Positions 13,051 through 21,198 of a stretch of DNA of 22,697 nt are shown piece after piece (position 1 is the stretch's first letter; each line of letters begins with the position of its first letter). The stretch comes from Actinomycetes bacterium (GTDB taxonomy: Bacteria > Actinomycetota > Actinomycetes > Mycobacteriales > Mycobacteriaceae), in NCBI GenBank assembly GCA_023460175.1, contig JAEWRC010000180.1, positions 1-22,697 on the forward strand, given 5' to 3'. Made by a program: the position numbers and the translations under genes. Under the pieces are notes generated by a model that saw only the letters and a program-made list of their open reading frames with translations, made no database searches and was not told the origin of the DNA.

Positions 13051-14617
13051 CGCCGAGGCCCGGGCCCGCAACGGCCTGGTCGACGCGCTGCTGGCGGTCA
13101 CCTCCGACCTGAACCTCGAGCAGACCCTGCAGACCATCGTGCACACCGCGATGCGCCTGGTGGACGCCCAGTACGGCGCCCTGGGCGTGGCCAGCACCGA
13201 ATCCCATCACCGGCTGGAACGGTTCCTGCACGAGGGCATGGACGACGCCACCCGCCGCCTGATCGGCCCGCTGCCCTCCGGTCAGGGCGTGCTCGGTCTG
13301 CTGTTCCACACCACCGAACCCGTTCGGATCGAAGATCTTTCGCAGCATCCGTCGTCGGTGGGATTTCCCCCGCACCACCCGCCGATGCGCAGCTTTCTCG
13401 GCGTCCCGATCCGCACTCGCGATCAGGTGTTCGGCAACCTGTATCTGACCGAGAAGCGCGGCGGTCGCCAATTCAGTGCGGACGACGAGGTTTTGGTGCA
13501 GGCGCTGGCCGCCGCCGCCGGCATCGCCATCGAGAATGCGCGGCTGTACCAGGCGGCGCAGACCCGGCAGCAGTGGATCGAGGCGACCCGGGACCTCAGT
13601 TCGAATCTGCTGGCCGGACAGGATCCCGTCGTCGTGCACGACCAGATCGTGGACGCCGCGGCGCGGCTCACCGGCGCCGCGTACAGCGCGCTGCTGGTCC
13701 CCGGCGAGGACCACGCCCTGACCGTCGCCGCGGCCACCCGCGCGGAGCTGATCGGGCGCGCGGTGCCGGTCAACGGCAGCGCCGCCGGGCGCGCCTTCAC
13801 CGAACGGAAGCCGATGCGGCTCAACGGCTTCGATGACTTCCAGGAAAGCACGGGCGACGGCACCGCGCTGGTGCTGCCGATGCGCGAACCGGCCGTGGTC
13901 TCCGGGGTGTTGCTGTGCGTCGCGGACGACCCGTCGGCCTGCACCCCCGAGCAACTCGACATGATGGCAGCGTTCGCCGACCAGTGCGCCCAGGCGCTGC
14001 AGTCGGCCACCGCGCAGCGGCGGATGCGCGAACTCGATGTGCTCTCCGACCGCGACCGCATCGCCCGCGATCTGCACGACCACGTCATCCAGCGGTTGTT
14101 CGCCATCGGACTGTCGCTGCAGGGTGCGCAGACCTCCGACGCCGAGGGCACCTCGACCCGCATCTCCGGGGCGCTCGACGACCTGCAGGAGGTCGTCCAG
14201 GAGATCCGCACCGCCATCTTCGATCTGCATGGCGGCAGCGTGACCCGACTGCGGCAGCGCCTCGAGCAGGTGGTCACGCAGATGACGGCCGACTCCCCGG
14301 TCCGGGCCACCTTCCACGTCAGCGGTCCGCTTTCGGTGATCGAGGCCGGCCTGGCCGATCACGCCGAGGCCGTGGTGCGCGAGGCCGTCAGCAACGCGGT
14401 GCGCCACGCCGACGCCGCGGCGGTGGCGGCCACCGTCGAGATCGCCGACAACCTCACGAACACGGTGACCGACAACGGCGCCGGGTTTCCGGAGGTCACG
14501 AGCCGCAGCGGGTTGGCGAACCTCGACGCGCGCGCCCGCGAATGCGGCGGCGCGCTGGACCTCGGTGCCGGTCCTGAGGGCGGAGCTCGCCTGGTGTGGA
14601 CGGCGCCGCTGCCCTGA
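13043..14617 (+). CDS. devS: DosS/DosT-like haem-GAF sensor histidine kinase
   Basis: This 524-residue cytoplasmic sensor kinase pairs with DevR. GAF-A is residues ~11-170: FPPHHPPMRSFLGVP places His112 at the proximal haem ligand (His149 of DosS), and NLYLTEK gives the distal-pocket Tyr134 (Tyr171 of DosS). At the position of DosS Glu87 it has Gly48 (QYGALGV), as DosT does. GAF-B is ~171-325. HisKA_3 follows with DRIARDLHDHVIQRLFAIGL, phospho-acceptor His345. The HATPase has EAVSNAVRHA (N box), TDNGAGF (G1) and SGLANLDARA. It is about 50 residues shorter than DosS/DosT because the N-terminal helix before GAF-A is missing; no in-frame start lies close upstream. Start GTG 13043 overlaps devR by 8 bases. 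Haem binding and O2/NO/CO sensing are inferred from these residues. Confidence 0.9.
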   Translation: MSSAEARARNGLVDALLAVTSDLNLEQTLQTIVHTAMRLVDAQYGALGVASTESHHRLERFLHEGMDDATRRLIGPLPSGQGVLGLLFHTTEPVRIEDLSQHPSSVGFPPHHPPMRSFLGVPIRTRDQVFGNLYLTEKRGGRQFSADDEVLVQALAAAAGIAIENARLYQAAQTRQQWIEATRDLSSNLLAGQDPVVVHDQIVDAAARLTGAAYSALLVPGEDHALTVAAATRAELIGRAVPVNGSAAGRAFTERKPMRLNGFDDFQESTGDGTALVLPMREPAVVSGVLLCVADDPSACTPEQLDMMAAFADQCAQALQSATAQRRMRELDVLSDRDRIARDLHDHVIQRLFAIGLSLQGAQTSDAEGTSTRISGALDDLQEVVQEIRTAIFDLHGGSVTRLRQRLEQVVTQMTADSPVRATFHVSGPLSVIEAGLADHAEAVVREAVSNAVRHADAAAVAATVEIADNLTNTVTDNGAGFPEVTSRSGLANLDARARECGGALDLGAGPEGGARLVWTAPLP

Positions 14618-14626
14618 CCGGGGTAC

Positions 14627-15061
14627 TCAGCCCGTGAAGACCTTCACGAAGTTGTTCAGGGACTCGCGGATGTCACCCTTGAGTGCGCCCGCGACCAGCA
14701 TCCCGATGGGCCCGAACAGCGCCGGCCCACCGAGGTGGGTGTCAAAGGTGACCACCGACCCGTCGCCCTTGGGCGTGATCTTGGCCATCAGCTTGATCTT
14801 GACGCCGCCGCGGCCGTCGCCGTTGAGCGTCATCGCCTGCGGGGGCTTGTAATGCACGATCGTCCACTTGACCCGGTTGGCCATCCCCTTGACCTCGACG
14901 ATCGAGTCCAGCGAGGTGCCCTTTTCCAGGGTGTCCGGCAGCGGGCTGCGCCACACCCGATGGATGGTCAGCCATTCCTTGTAACGGGACAGATCCGCCG
15001 CGCACTCCCAGGCCTGCTCGGGTGGGAGCGGCACGTCCACAGAGACAGATAGCTTCGCCAC
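14627..15061 (-). CDS. SRPBCC (START/Bet v 1-like) family protein, Rv0910-type
   Basis: This 144-residue protein has the SRPBCC helix-grip layout: a first strand (KLSVSVDVPLPPEQAWECAADLSRYKEWL) with the typical P-x-x-x-x-W and Y-x-x-W residues, a curved sheet (SLDSIVEVKGMANRVKWTIVHY, KIKLMAKITPKGDGSVVTFDTHLGG) and a long C-terminal helix (ALKGDIRESLNNFVKVF). Such folds bind hydrophobic ligands. Its M. tuberculosis counterpart Rv0910 has been catalogued as the toxin partner of Rv0909; whether it is truly toxic is not shown by sequence, and lipid binding is a fair alternative. GTG start 13 bases after the antitoxin-like gene's stop, no clear ribosome-binding site. Last gene of the cluster, convergent with the kinase gene. 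Confidence 0.85.
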   Translation of the reverse strand: MAKLSVSVDVPLPPEQAWECAADLSRYKEWLTIHRVWRSPLPDTLEKGTSLDSIVEVKGMANRVKWTIVHYKPPQAMTLNGDGRGGVKIKLMAKITPKGDGSVVTFDTHLGGPALFGPIGMLVAGALKGDIRESLNNFVKVFTG

Positions 15062-15074
15062 GCGGGCAATTCTG

Positions 15075-15287
15075 TCAGGCGGGCGGAGTGTCCTTACGGT
15101 TGGGATCCGCCTGGGTAGGATCCATCTTCTGGACCGCGTCCTTGGCGGCGTCCTGGGCCTTGTCGACGTGCCCGGCGTATTTGCCGTCCGTCTTCTGGTC
15201 GACGAAATCGCCGGCCTTGTCGATCGCGCCGCCGACCTTGTCGGCGTTCTTTCCGAGCAGGTTCTTGGCCTTGTCGAGGAACGACAT
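15075..15287 (-). CDS. MT0933-type antitoxin family protein, Rv0909-like
   Basis: This 70-residue, highly charged, cysteine-free protein begins MSFLDKAKNLLGKNADKVGG, closely following the Rv0909/MT0933 pattern (xLDKxKNLLxxNADKVxxxIxKAGxFVDxKTxGxY). The Lys/Asp/Ala composition predicts long amphipathic helices and a disordered Pro/Asp tail (DPTQADPNRKDTPPA). It is also reminiscent of CsbD-like stress proteins. In M. tuberculosis the pair Rv0909-Rv0910 is listed as a putative toxin-antitoxin module, with this gene first, as here. ATG at 15287 with GGGAGG about 9 bases upstream. It lies 44 bp after ctpE, which need not mean a separate promoter. Confidence 0.88.
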   Translation of the reverse strand: MSFLDKAKNLLGKNADKVGGAIDKAGDFVDQKTDGKYAGHVDKAQDAAKDAVQKMDPTQADPNRKDTPPA

Positions 15288-15331
15288 GGTGCTGCGCCTC
15301 CCTTTCGATTGCGTCGGTTTCCCAGTGAACG

Positions 15332-17737
15332 CTAGTCCTCGACCTTCCACAACCGCCTCGGTTCGCCGAGGAACCGGCCCTGCAACCACCACAACGCCTC
15401 GATCACACCCGCAGCGAGCAGGCCGATCAGCACTGCGACGCTGGTGGTCGCGAGATCGGACGGATCCAGCATGAACAGGCGCCGAGCCAGCGGGATGGAA
15501 AAAATTACGATGTAGGCCAACCCGGAGACCGCCACCAGCAGCACCCGCCACCACTCGTAGGGGCGGGCCACCGTCGCCAACACCCACCACCCCGCGATCA
15601 GCAGCGTGATCAACGCCGCCGTGGAGGACTGGTTCTGGATCTCGCGGGAGACGTCGTTGCCCTCGTAGGCGATCAGGTAGGAGACGAAGGTCGCGATCCC
15701 CACCGTCATGCCCGACGGCAGCGCGGCCAGCATGACCCGGCGCACAAAACCGGTGTGGGCGCGTTCGTTGTTGGGGGCCAGCGACAGGATGAACGCCGGG
15801 ATTCCGATGGTGAACCACGCCGCGATGGTCACGTGGATCGGCTGGAACGGGTACAGCAGCGGGTCGTAGTCGAAGATCTGCGAACCCAGCCCGACGATGC
15901 CGACCAGCAGCGCCAGGAACACCGAGTAGACCGTCTTGGTGAGGAACAGGTTGGAGACCCGCTCGATGTTGCCGATGACCCGGCGGCCCTCCCCCACCAC
16001 GTAGGGCAGGGTGGCGAACTTGTTGTCCAGCAACACGATCTGCGCGACGGCCCGGGTCGCCGAGCTGCCCGAGCCCATCGCTACCCCGATGTCGGCGTCC
16101 TTGAGGGCGAGCACGTCGTTGACGCCGTCGCCGGTCATGGCCACGGTGTGCCCGCGGGACTGCAACGCGTGCACCATGGTGCGCTTCTGGTCCGGGCGGA
16201 CCCGGCCGAAGGTGGTGTGGCTCTGCAGCGCCTCGGCCAGCGCGTCCTGCTCCTCGGGCAGCTGGCGCGCGTCCAGGGTGGCGCCGTGCAGCCCCAGGGA
16301 ATCGGCCACCGCGCCCACCGACACGGCGTTGTCGCCGGAGATGACCTTGACCGAAACCTTCTGGCCGGCAAAGTAATCCAGGGTGTCGCGGGCGTCGGGG
16401 CGGACCTTCTGCTCCAGCACCACCAGCGCGGCCGGCGTCACCTGCCCCGGGGCGTCGGGGGCGTCCACGGAGCGGTCCGAGGACCCGAGCAACAGCACCC
16501 GAAGCCCCTGGGCACCAATGCGTTCGGCCTTCGCGGCGGACTCGGAGGCGGGATCGAGCAACACATCCGGCGCGCCGATCACCCAGTTGCCGTGCTCACC
16601 GTAGGACGTGCCGCTCCACTTGGTGGCGGACTTGAACGGCGCCGAGGCGCCGGCCTGCCAGCCCGGCGAGGTACCGAACGCCTCGGCGATGGCCTGCATG
16701 CTGGCGTTGGGCCGGGCGTCGTCGGCGGCCAGCGCGGCCAGCGCGGCGTCGATCCGGTCGCGCTCGATGTCGCCGAGCGCCTCAAGCTCGGCGAAGCGCA
16801 TCCCGTTCTCGGTCAGCGTGCCGGTCTTGTCGGCGCACACCACGTCCACCCGGGCCAGGCCCTCGATCGCGGGCAGTTCGTTGACCAGGCACTGGCGCCG
16901 GCCCAGCCGGATCACCCCGACCGCGAACGCGATCGACGTCATCAGCACCAGGCCCTCGGGAACCATCGGGACCAGCGCGCCGACCATCCGCAGCACCGAT
17001 TCGCGCCAGCCGACGTCGGTGGTGAACAGCTGGGTGTAGATGGTCAGCAGCCCCGCGGGCCACAGCAGATAGGTCACGAACTTCAGGATCTTGTTGATGC
17101 CGCTGCGCAGTTCGGATTTCACCAGCGTGAACTTGCTGGCCTCCTCGGCGAGCTGCGCGGCGTACGCCTGCCGGCCGACCTTGGTCGCGCGGTAGGCCCC
17201 GGTGCCGGCGACCACAAAGCTGCCGGACATCACCTTGTCGCCGGCGTCCTTGGCGATCGCGTCGGCCTCCCCGGTCAGCAGCGACTCGTCGACCTCGAGG
17301 TTGGCCTCCTCGAGGATCTCGCCGTCGACGACGATCTGATCCCCCGGTCCGACCTCGATGATGTCGTCGAGGACCACCTCGTTGGGCGGCAGCGCCGCGG
17401 TGCCGGACCGGCGCCGCACCGTCGGCCGGGCCTGCCCGACGATGGCGAGTTGGTCCAGGGTCCGCTTGGCGCGGATCTCCTGGATGATGCCGATGCCGCT
17501 GTTGGCGATGATCAGCAGCCCAAACAGCCCGTTGATCAGCGAGCCGGTCGCCAGCACGATGCAGAACAGCACCCCGAGGATCGCGTTGATCCGGGTGAAG
17601 ACGTTGGAGCGGACGATCTCCGAGACGCTGCGCGCGGCCCGGGTCGGCACGTCGTTGGTCTGGCCGGCGGCGACGCGCTGGGCCACCTCGTCATCGGAGA
17701 GACCGGCGAGCGGCTCGACGACGGTCGTCTCGGTCAT
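15332..17737 (-). CDS. ctpE: CtpE-like cation-transporting P-type ATPase
   Basis: This 801-residue P-type ATPase sits in the position of Rv0908 (ctpE). The actuator loop has LTGE (154-157), the TM4 motif is MVPEGL (258-263), the phosphorylated residue is Asp303 in CADKTGTLTENG, and the P-domain hinge is MTGDGVNDVLALKDADIGVAMG (from residue 534). Membrane helices flank these: two N-terminal, two around PEGL and six near the C terminus. It lacks N-terminal heavy-metal (CxxC) domains and a CPC motif, so it is not a copper/zinc P1B pump. Mycobacterial CtpE has been reported to be a calcium transporter needed for Ca2+ uptake and surface integrity, so Ca2+ is the best guess. Its ATG overlaps the stop of the lipoprotein gene as ATGA. 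Confidence 0.95.
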   Translation of the reverse strand: MTETTVVEPLAGLSDDEVAQRVAAGQTNDVPTRAARSVSEIVRSNVFTRINAILGVLFCIVLATGSLINGLFGLLIIANSGIGIIQEIRAKRTLDQLAIVGQARPTVRRRSGTAALPPNEVVLDDIIEVGPGDQIVVDGEILEEANLEVDESLLTGEADAIAKDAGDKVMSGSFVVAGTGAYRATKVGRQAYAAQLAEEASKFTLVKSELRSGINKILKFVTYLLWPAGLLTIYTQLFTTDVGWRESVLRMVGALVPMVPEGLVLMTSIAFAVGVIRLGRRQCLVNELPAIEGLARVDVVCADKTGTLTENGMRFAELEALGDIERDRIDAALAALAADDARPNASMQAIAEAFGTSPGWQAGASAPFKSATKWSGTSYGEHGNWVIGAPDVLLDPASESAAKAERIGAQGLRVLLLGSSDRSVDAPDAPGQVTPAALVVLEQKVRPDARDTLDYFAGQKVSVKVISGDNAVSVGAVADSLGLHGATLDARQLPEEQDALAEALQSHTTFGRVRPDQKRTMVHALQSRGHTVAMTGDGVNDVLALKDADIGVAMGSGSSATRAVAQIVLLDNKFATLPYVVGEGRRVIGNIERVSNLFLTKTVYSVFLALLVGIVGLGSQIFDYDPLLYPFQPIHVTIAAWFTIGIPAFILSLAPNNERAHTGFVRRVMLAALPSGMTVGIATFVSYLIAYEGNDVSREIQNQSSTAALITLLIAGWWVLATVARPYEWWRVLLVAVSGLAYIVIFSIPLARRLFMLDPSDLATTSVAVLIGLLAAGVIEALWWLQGRFLGEPRRLWKVED

Positions 17738-19299
17738 CGCGTGAAAGTTCCCTTGCCCTCGGCGTCGAAGTATTCGAGCTCCAACGTGTCACCGTTGAAA
17801 CTAGCCTTTGAGATGGTGCCCGGCGGCGCGTTCTCGCTGAGGAAACCGAAGGTGAAGACGTTGCCGTCCCAGTGCGTCAGCGGCCACTGCGCGGCGTTGG
17901 GCCCCAGCGACAGGGTCAGCTTCCCGTCGCGTTCGGTGACGGTGGCCGGCCCCCAGTAGTCGTTGGCGTACGTGCCGATCAACTCCGAGGGCGGCGGCCC
18001 CGGAGCCGGCGACGACGGCGGCGTCTTGCCCACCAGCGACCCGACCGGGGCGTCCATGTCCGCGAAGGCGTCGCGGTAGAGCCCGCGCCAGTCCTCGCGG
18101 ACCTCCCCGAACTGCACCAGGTCGGCGAATTCGGCGGTGAGGGTCTCCGGGACGCCGGACGGGGTGGCGTTGGTCAGCGCGACGATGCCGACGTCGGCCG
18201 ACGGGAGCACGACGAAGTTGGCGGCGGCCCCGAGCTCGAAGGCCCCCGAATGGCTGAGCTGCGTGCGGGCCGCCGAGGTGGTGCCGACGTTGAACCCGTA
18301 GCCGTAAAACCCTGCGCGCATGGCGGGTTCGGTGGGCGGGCGGGACACGATCTGCGGTGTCACCGCGGGCAGCAGGGCCTCGGGATCGATGATCTGCAGG
18401 TCGCCGCGCTTGCCCTGGGCCAGAATCAACGCCAGCCACTGCGCCATGTCGGAGACCGAGGAGCTGACGCCGCCGGCCGGCGATTGCGGGTCGGCGTCAC
18501 GCTGCAGGCGGGGCTCGTAGCGGTCCTCGATGCGCAGGTGGCCGACGGCCCGGTTGGACCGGTTCTCGTAGTCGGTGAAGCGCGAGCTTGTGGAGGCCAT
18601 GTCCAGCGGCTCGTAGAGCACATCGTCGGCCAGCTGCTCCCAGGACTTGCCGGCCGCGGCGGCCACGGCCTCGGCGGCGGTCAGGCCGAAGTTGGTGTAG
18701 GCGTAGGAGGTTCGGAACCCGTCGAGTGGGAGCTCCCGCAGCTTGCTCAGCACGTAGCCGCGGTCGTAGCCGAGGTCCTCGAGCAGGTCCCCGGCGTGGT
18801 CGGGCAGACCGGAGCGATGGGCGAACAGGTCGCCGACGGTGACCATCGCGGTCACGGCCGGATCCGCCAGCGCGAAGCCGGGCAGCTTGGCGGCCACCGG
18901 GGTGTCCCAGGCGATGGCCTCGGCGCCGACCTGCCGGGCGACCACCGTGGCCGCCAGCGATTTGGACAACGACGCCACCTGGAAAACGGTGTCCCGGTTG
19001 ACGCGGTTTTCCAGGGTGTCGTCCGCGCGGATGTCCTTGACCCCGAAGCCCTTGGCGTAGATGGTCTTTCCCTCGTGCACCACCGCGACCGCCAGGCCCG
19101 GGATACCCGAGGAGTTCATCAGGTCCTCGGCGATGCCGGTCAGTTTCGCCACCGCGTTGTCGACCGCGGCGGCGGGCAGCTCCATGGCGGGCATCAGCGG
19201 CGGCGGCAGGTCGGCGGTCGGCACCGAGGGTCCCACGGGCGCCTGACATCCCGCCACGACCAGCGTCATCAGGACACCCAGCACCGCCGCGCGTTTCAC
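17734..19299 (-). CDS. Serine beta-lactamase/penicillin-binding-like lipoprotein (class C fold), Rv0907-type
   Basis: This 521-residue predicted lipoprotein has signal residues 1-17 and lipobox VAGC (Cys18). The beta-lactamase/DD-peptidase domain (about 50-390) has all three catalytic boxes: SLSK with Ser110/Lys113, YTN at 201-203 and HSG at 350-352. This makes an active serine hydrolase likely: DD-peptidase, esterase or beta-lactamase, not distinguishable by sequence. After a Pro-rich stretch (PPSSPAPGPPPSE) comes a C-terminal ~95-residue beta-rich domain (DUF3471-like; WGPATVTERDGKLTLSLGPNAAQWPL). The GTG at 19299 is chosen because it directly precedes the signal peptide and lies 7 bases after a -10 hexamer; the longer open frame upstream would bury the signal. 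It is coupled to ctpE by a 4-base overlap. Confidence 0.92.
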   Translation of the reverse strand: MKRAAVLGVLMTLVVAGCQAPVGPSVPTADLPPPLMPAMELPAAAVDNAVAKLTGIAEDLMNSSGIPGLAVAVVHEGKTIYAKGFGVKDIRADDTLENRVNRDTVFQVASLSKSLAATVVARQVGAEAIAWDTPVAAKLPGFALADPAVTAMVTVGDLFAHRSGLPDHAGDLLEDLGYDRGYVLSKLRELPLDGFRTSYAYTNFGLTAAEAVAAAAGKSWEQLADDVLYEPLDMASTSSRFTDYENRSNRAVGHLRIEDRYEPRLQRDADPQSPAGGVSSSVSDMAQWLALILAQGKRGDLQIIDPEALLPAVTPQIVSRPPTEPAMRAGFYGYGFNVGTTSAARTQLSHSGAFELGAAANFVVLPSADVGIVALTNATPSGVPETLTAEFADLVQFGEVREDWRGLYRDAFADMDAPVGSLVGKTPPSSPAPGPPPSELIGTYANDYWGPATVTERDGKLTLSLGPNAAQWPLTHWDGNVFTFGFLSENAPPGTISKASFNGDTLELEYFDAEGKGTFTR

Positions 19300-19312
19300 A
19301 CCCCAAACCGTA
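19300..19312 (-). promoter_or_regulatory. Leaderless promoter -10 for the Rv0907-ctpE operon
   Basis: Minus-strand TACGGT (19312-19307) plus 7 bases leads straight into the GTG at 19299. It lies in the 37-bp gap after the metallo-hydrolase gene, so the downstream half of the cluster probably has its own promoter besides read-through. Confidence 0.5.
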
Positions 19313-19336
19313 GCCGGTGCGGGCCGCCGAGGCGGG

Positions 19337-20452
19337 CTACAAGCGCCACCAGGGGTCAGTCTGCGGGTCGGCCGGCGCTTTTTCGACGCGCTGGCCGGGC
19401 CGCGGCACCGCGGCCGCGACCGCCGATTCGGTGGCCGCGGCGAGCATCCGTTCGATGGGTTCGGACCACGGATGCGGCGCCAACCGGAAGGTGGCCCAGT
19501 GGATGGGCACGAACAGGCCCTTGCCCGCATCGGTGACGTCGCGGTGGGCGCGCACCGCCTCCTCCGGGTTCATGTGGATGTCCGGCCAGCCCTGGTGGTA
19601 GGCGCCGACCGGCATCAGCGTCAGATCGAACGAGCCGTGTTCGTCGCCGATGTCGGCAAAGCTGGAGGTGTAGCCGGTGTCGCCGCCGAAGAAGGCGCGG
19701 TGCCGGGGGCCCACGATCGCCCACGACGACCACAGCGTGGTGTTGCGGGTCAGGAAGCGCCCGGAGAAGTGCCGGGCTGGGGTGCAGACGATGCGCAGCT
19801 CGCCGAGCTCACCGGCCTGGTTCCAGTCCAACTCGACGACGCGGTCCTCGGGGATGCCCCAGGCGCGCAAGTGCGCGCCTATTCCCAACGGCACGTAGAA
19901 CGACGAGTTCTGGGTTTGCACAAGCTCTTTGATGGTGTCGACGTCGAGGTGGTCGTAGTGGTCGTGGCTGATGATGACCGCGTCGATGGCGGGCAGCGCC
20001 GTCAGCGGAGCCGGCACCGGGTGCAGCCGTTGCGGGCCCACGCTGCGCGACGGCGAGCAGCGCCGGCTCCAGACCGGGTCGGCCAGGATGCGGTAGCCGT
20101 CGACCTCGATGACCGCCGACGAGTGTCCGTACCAGGTGACGGCCAACTCGGCGGCCGGGATGCCGGTGTCGGGGGTGATCACCGGGATGGGCCGCCCCGG
20201 GCCGCTCTTCGCGCCGTCGAACATGTCGTGGAGCAGTCGCCACTGGTCCTGGCGGGTCAGGCTGATCAGCGAGGCCGGTTCCAGGTTGTGGAAGACGCCG
20301 TCGTGGTAGTTCGACGAGCCGTCGGCGACCTTCGCGATGGCATCCGCGCCGGCGCCCAGCGCCGACGGCGCACCCTGCAGCGCGCGCAGCAGCCAGCCGC
20401 CCGTCGCCAGCGCGGCGGTGCCGCCCACCAACCGGATCGCCGAGGAGCGCAT
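19337..20452 (-). CDS. NAPE-PLD/RomA-like metallo-beta-lactamase-fold hydrolase, Rv0906-type
   Basis: This 371-residue protein begins with a short hydrophobic segment (IRLVGGTAALATGGWLLRAL, residues 6-25) that may be a signal anchor. The MBL fold starts at VTWYGHSSAVIEVDGYRILADPVW. Zinc ligands are readable: His163, His165, Asp167 and His168 (SHDHYDHLD), His228 (ARHFSGR), Asp258 (FGGDTGY) and His318 (PIHW). This set and the ADPVWSRRCSPS stretch match the NAPE-PLD/UlaG-like branch, which includes phosphodiesterases acting on N-acyl-phospholipids; the substrate here is unknown. ATG 20452 is chosen because it overlaps the echA6 stop as TGATG. Upstream in-frame sequence would run through echA6. 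Confidence 0.92.
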   Translation of the reverse strand: MRSSAIRLVGGTAALATGGWLLRALQGAPSALGAGADAIAKVADGSSNYHDGVFHNLEPASLISLTRQDQWRLLHDMFDGAKSGPGRPIPVITPDTGIPAAELAVTWYGHSSAVIEVDGYRILADPVWSRRCSPSRSVGPQRLHPVPAPLTALPAIDAVIISHDHYDHLDVDTIKELVQTQNSSFYVPLGIGAHLRAWGIPEDRVVELDWNQAGELGELRIVCTPARHFSGRFLTRNTTLWSSWAIVGPRHRAFFGGDTGYTSSFADIGDEHGSFDLTLMPVGAYHQGWPDIHMNPEEAVRAHRDVTDAGKGLFVPIHWATFRLAPHPWSEPIERMLAAATESAVAAAVPRPGQRVEKAPADPQTDPWWRL

Positions 20453-21186
20453 CAGGCCCCGATGAAGTTCGGTGGCCGCTTCTCGATGCGCGCCACCTGA
20501 GCCTCGATGACGTCCTTGCTGGCCCACGCCCGGTCGAACATCTCCTTGTGTTCGGGCCACGGCTGCTCGTAGGCACCGTCATCGTTGAGCACGCGCTTGG
20601 AGTGCTGCAGAGACAGTGGCGCGTACCCGGCGATCTCGGCGGCCCAGGCCTGCGCGTCGGCCAGGGTGCCGAGCCGGTTGGCCAGTCCGGTGTGCAGCGC
20701 GGTGTCGGCGGTGAGTTTCTCGGCGGCCAACAGCATGCCGCGGGCCCGGCCGGCCCCGACCAGTGAGGTGAGTCGGCGGACGCTCCAGTTGTCGATGGCC
20801 AGCCCGTACTTGGCGATCGGGAACTGGAAATACGCCTCCGGGGCCACCACCCGCAGATCGCAGATCAGCGACAGGATCACCCCGGCGCCGATGGTCGGAC
20901 CGTTGATCGCCCCGATGACCGGCACCGGGGCCTTGTCGATCGCCAGGTTCAGGGCCAGCGCCTTATCCGGAAGTTTCTCCGCCATCCCGGCAGCGTCGGT
21001 GAGATCGGCACCGGAACTGAACACCGGGCCCGCGCCGGTCAACACGATGGCGCGGATGTCCTGCTCGGCGGCGTGTTCGACGGCCTCGCGGAGAGCGTCG
21101 ACGAGTTCACAGTTCAGAGCGTTGCGCCGCTCCGGCCGTTGCATCTCGAGGGTCATGACGTTGCCGTTCCGGGTGATTCCGATCAT
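20452..21186 (-). CDS. echA6: EchA6-like crotonase-fold protein lacking both catalytic glutamates
   Basis: This 244-residue crotonase-fold protein corresponds to Rv0905 (EchA6) by sequence and neighbours. Oxyanion-hole segments PVFSSGADL and INGPTIGAGVIL are kept. The two glutamates that hydrate enoyl-CoA in crotonase (Glu144, Glu164 of the rat enzyme) align with Ile104 (GAGVILSLICD) and Ile124 (YFQFPIAKYGL), so hydratase activity is not expected. This agrees with reports that EchA6 binds long-chain acyl-CoA and delivers it to the FAS-II/mycolate pathway without catalysis and is the target of tetrahydropyrazolopyrimidines. ATG 21186 with a -10 six bases upstream indicates a leaderless mRNA. 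It is coupled by one-base overlap to the metallo-hydrolase gene and divergent from accD3, which makes or uses acyl-CoA substrates. Confidence 0.93.
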   Translation of the reverse strand: MIGITRNGNVMTLEMQRPERRNALNCELVDALREAVEHAAEQDIRAIVLTGAGPVFSSGADLTDAAGMAEKLPDKALALNLAIDKAPVPVIGAINGPTIGAGVILSLICDLRVVAPEAYFQFPIAKYGLAIDNWSVRRLTSLVGAGRARGMLLAAEKLTADTALHTGLANRLGTLADAQAWAAEIAGYAPLSLQHSKRVLNDDGAYEQPWPEHKEMFDRAWASKDVIEAQVARIEKRPPNFIGA

Positions 21187-21198
21187 GCGCCCAGACTA
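21187..21198 (-). promoter_or_regulatory. Leaderless promoter -10 for echA6 overlapping the upstream stop codon
   Basis: On the minus strand TAGTCT (21198-21193) is followed by GGGCGC and the echA6 ATG. The first three bases, TAG, are the stop codon of the HTH gene. The spacing and hexamer match the mycobacterial leaderless pattern. Confidence 0.55.

Noticed and set aside
12953..14407. Minus-strand open frame (484 codons) opposite the sensor kinase
   Set aside because: Antisense to a kinase with haem-GAF, H-box and ATPase motifs; no recognisable domain of its own.
15755..17959. Long plus-strand open frame (734 codons) opposite ctpE
   Set aside because: It is low-complexity Gly/Arg/His/Gln sequence antisense to a P-type ATPase with all catalytic motifs intact.
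17872..19536. Plus-strand open frame (554 codons) opposite the beta-lactamase-like gene
   Set aside because: Antisense to a gene with intact SxxK, YxN and HxG boxes; composition is that of a shadow frame.
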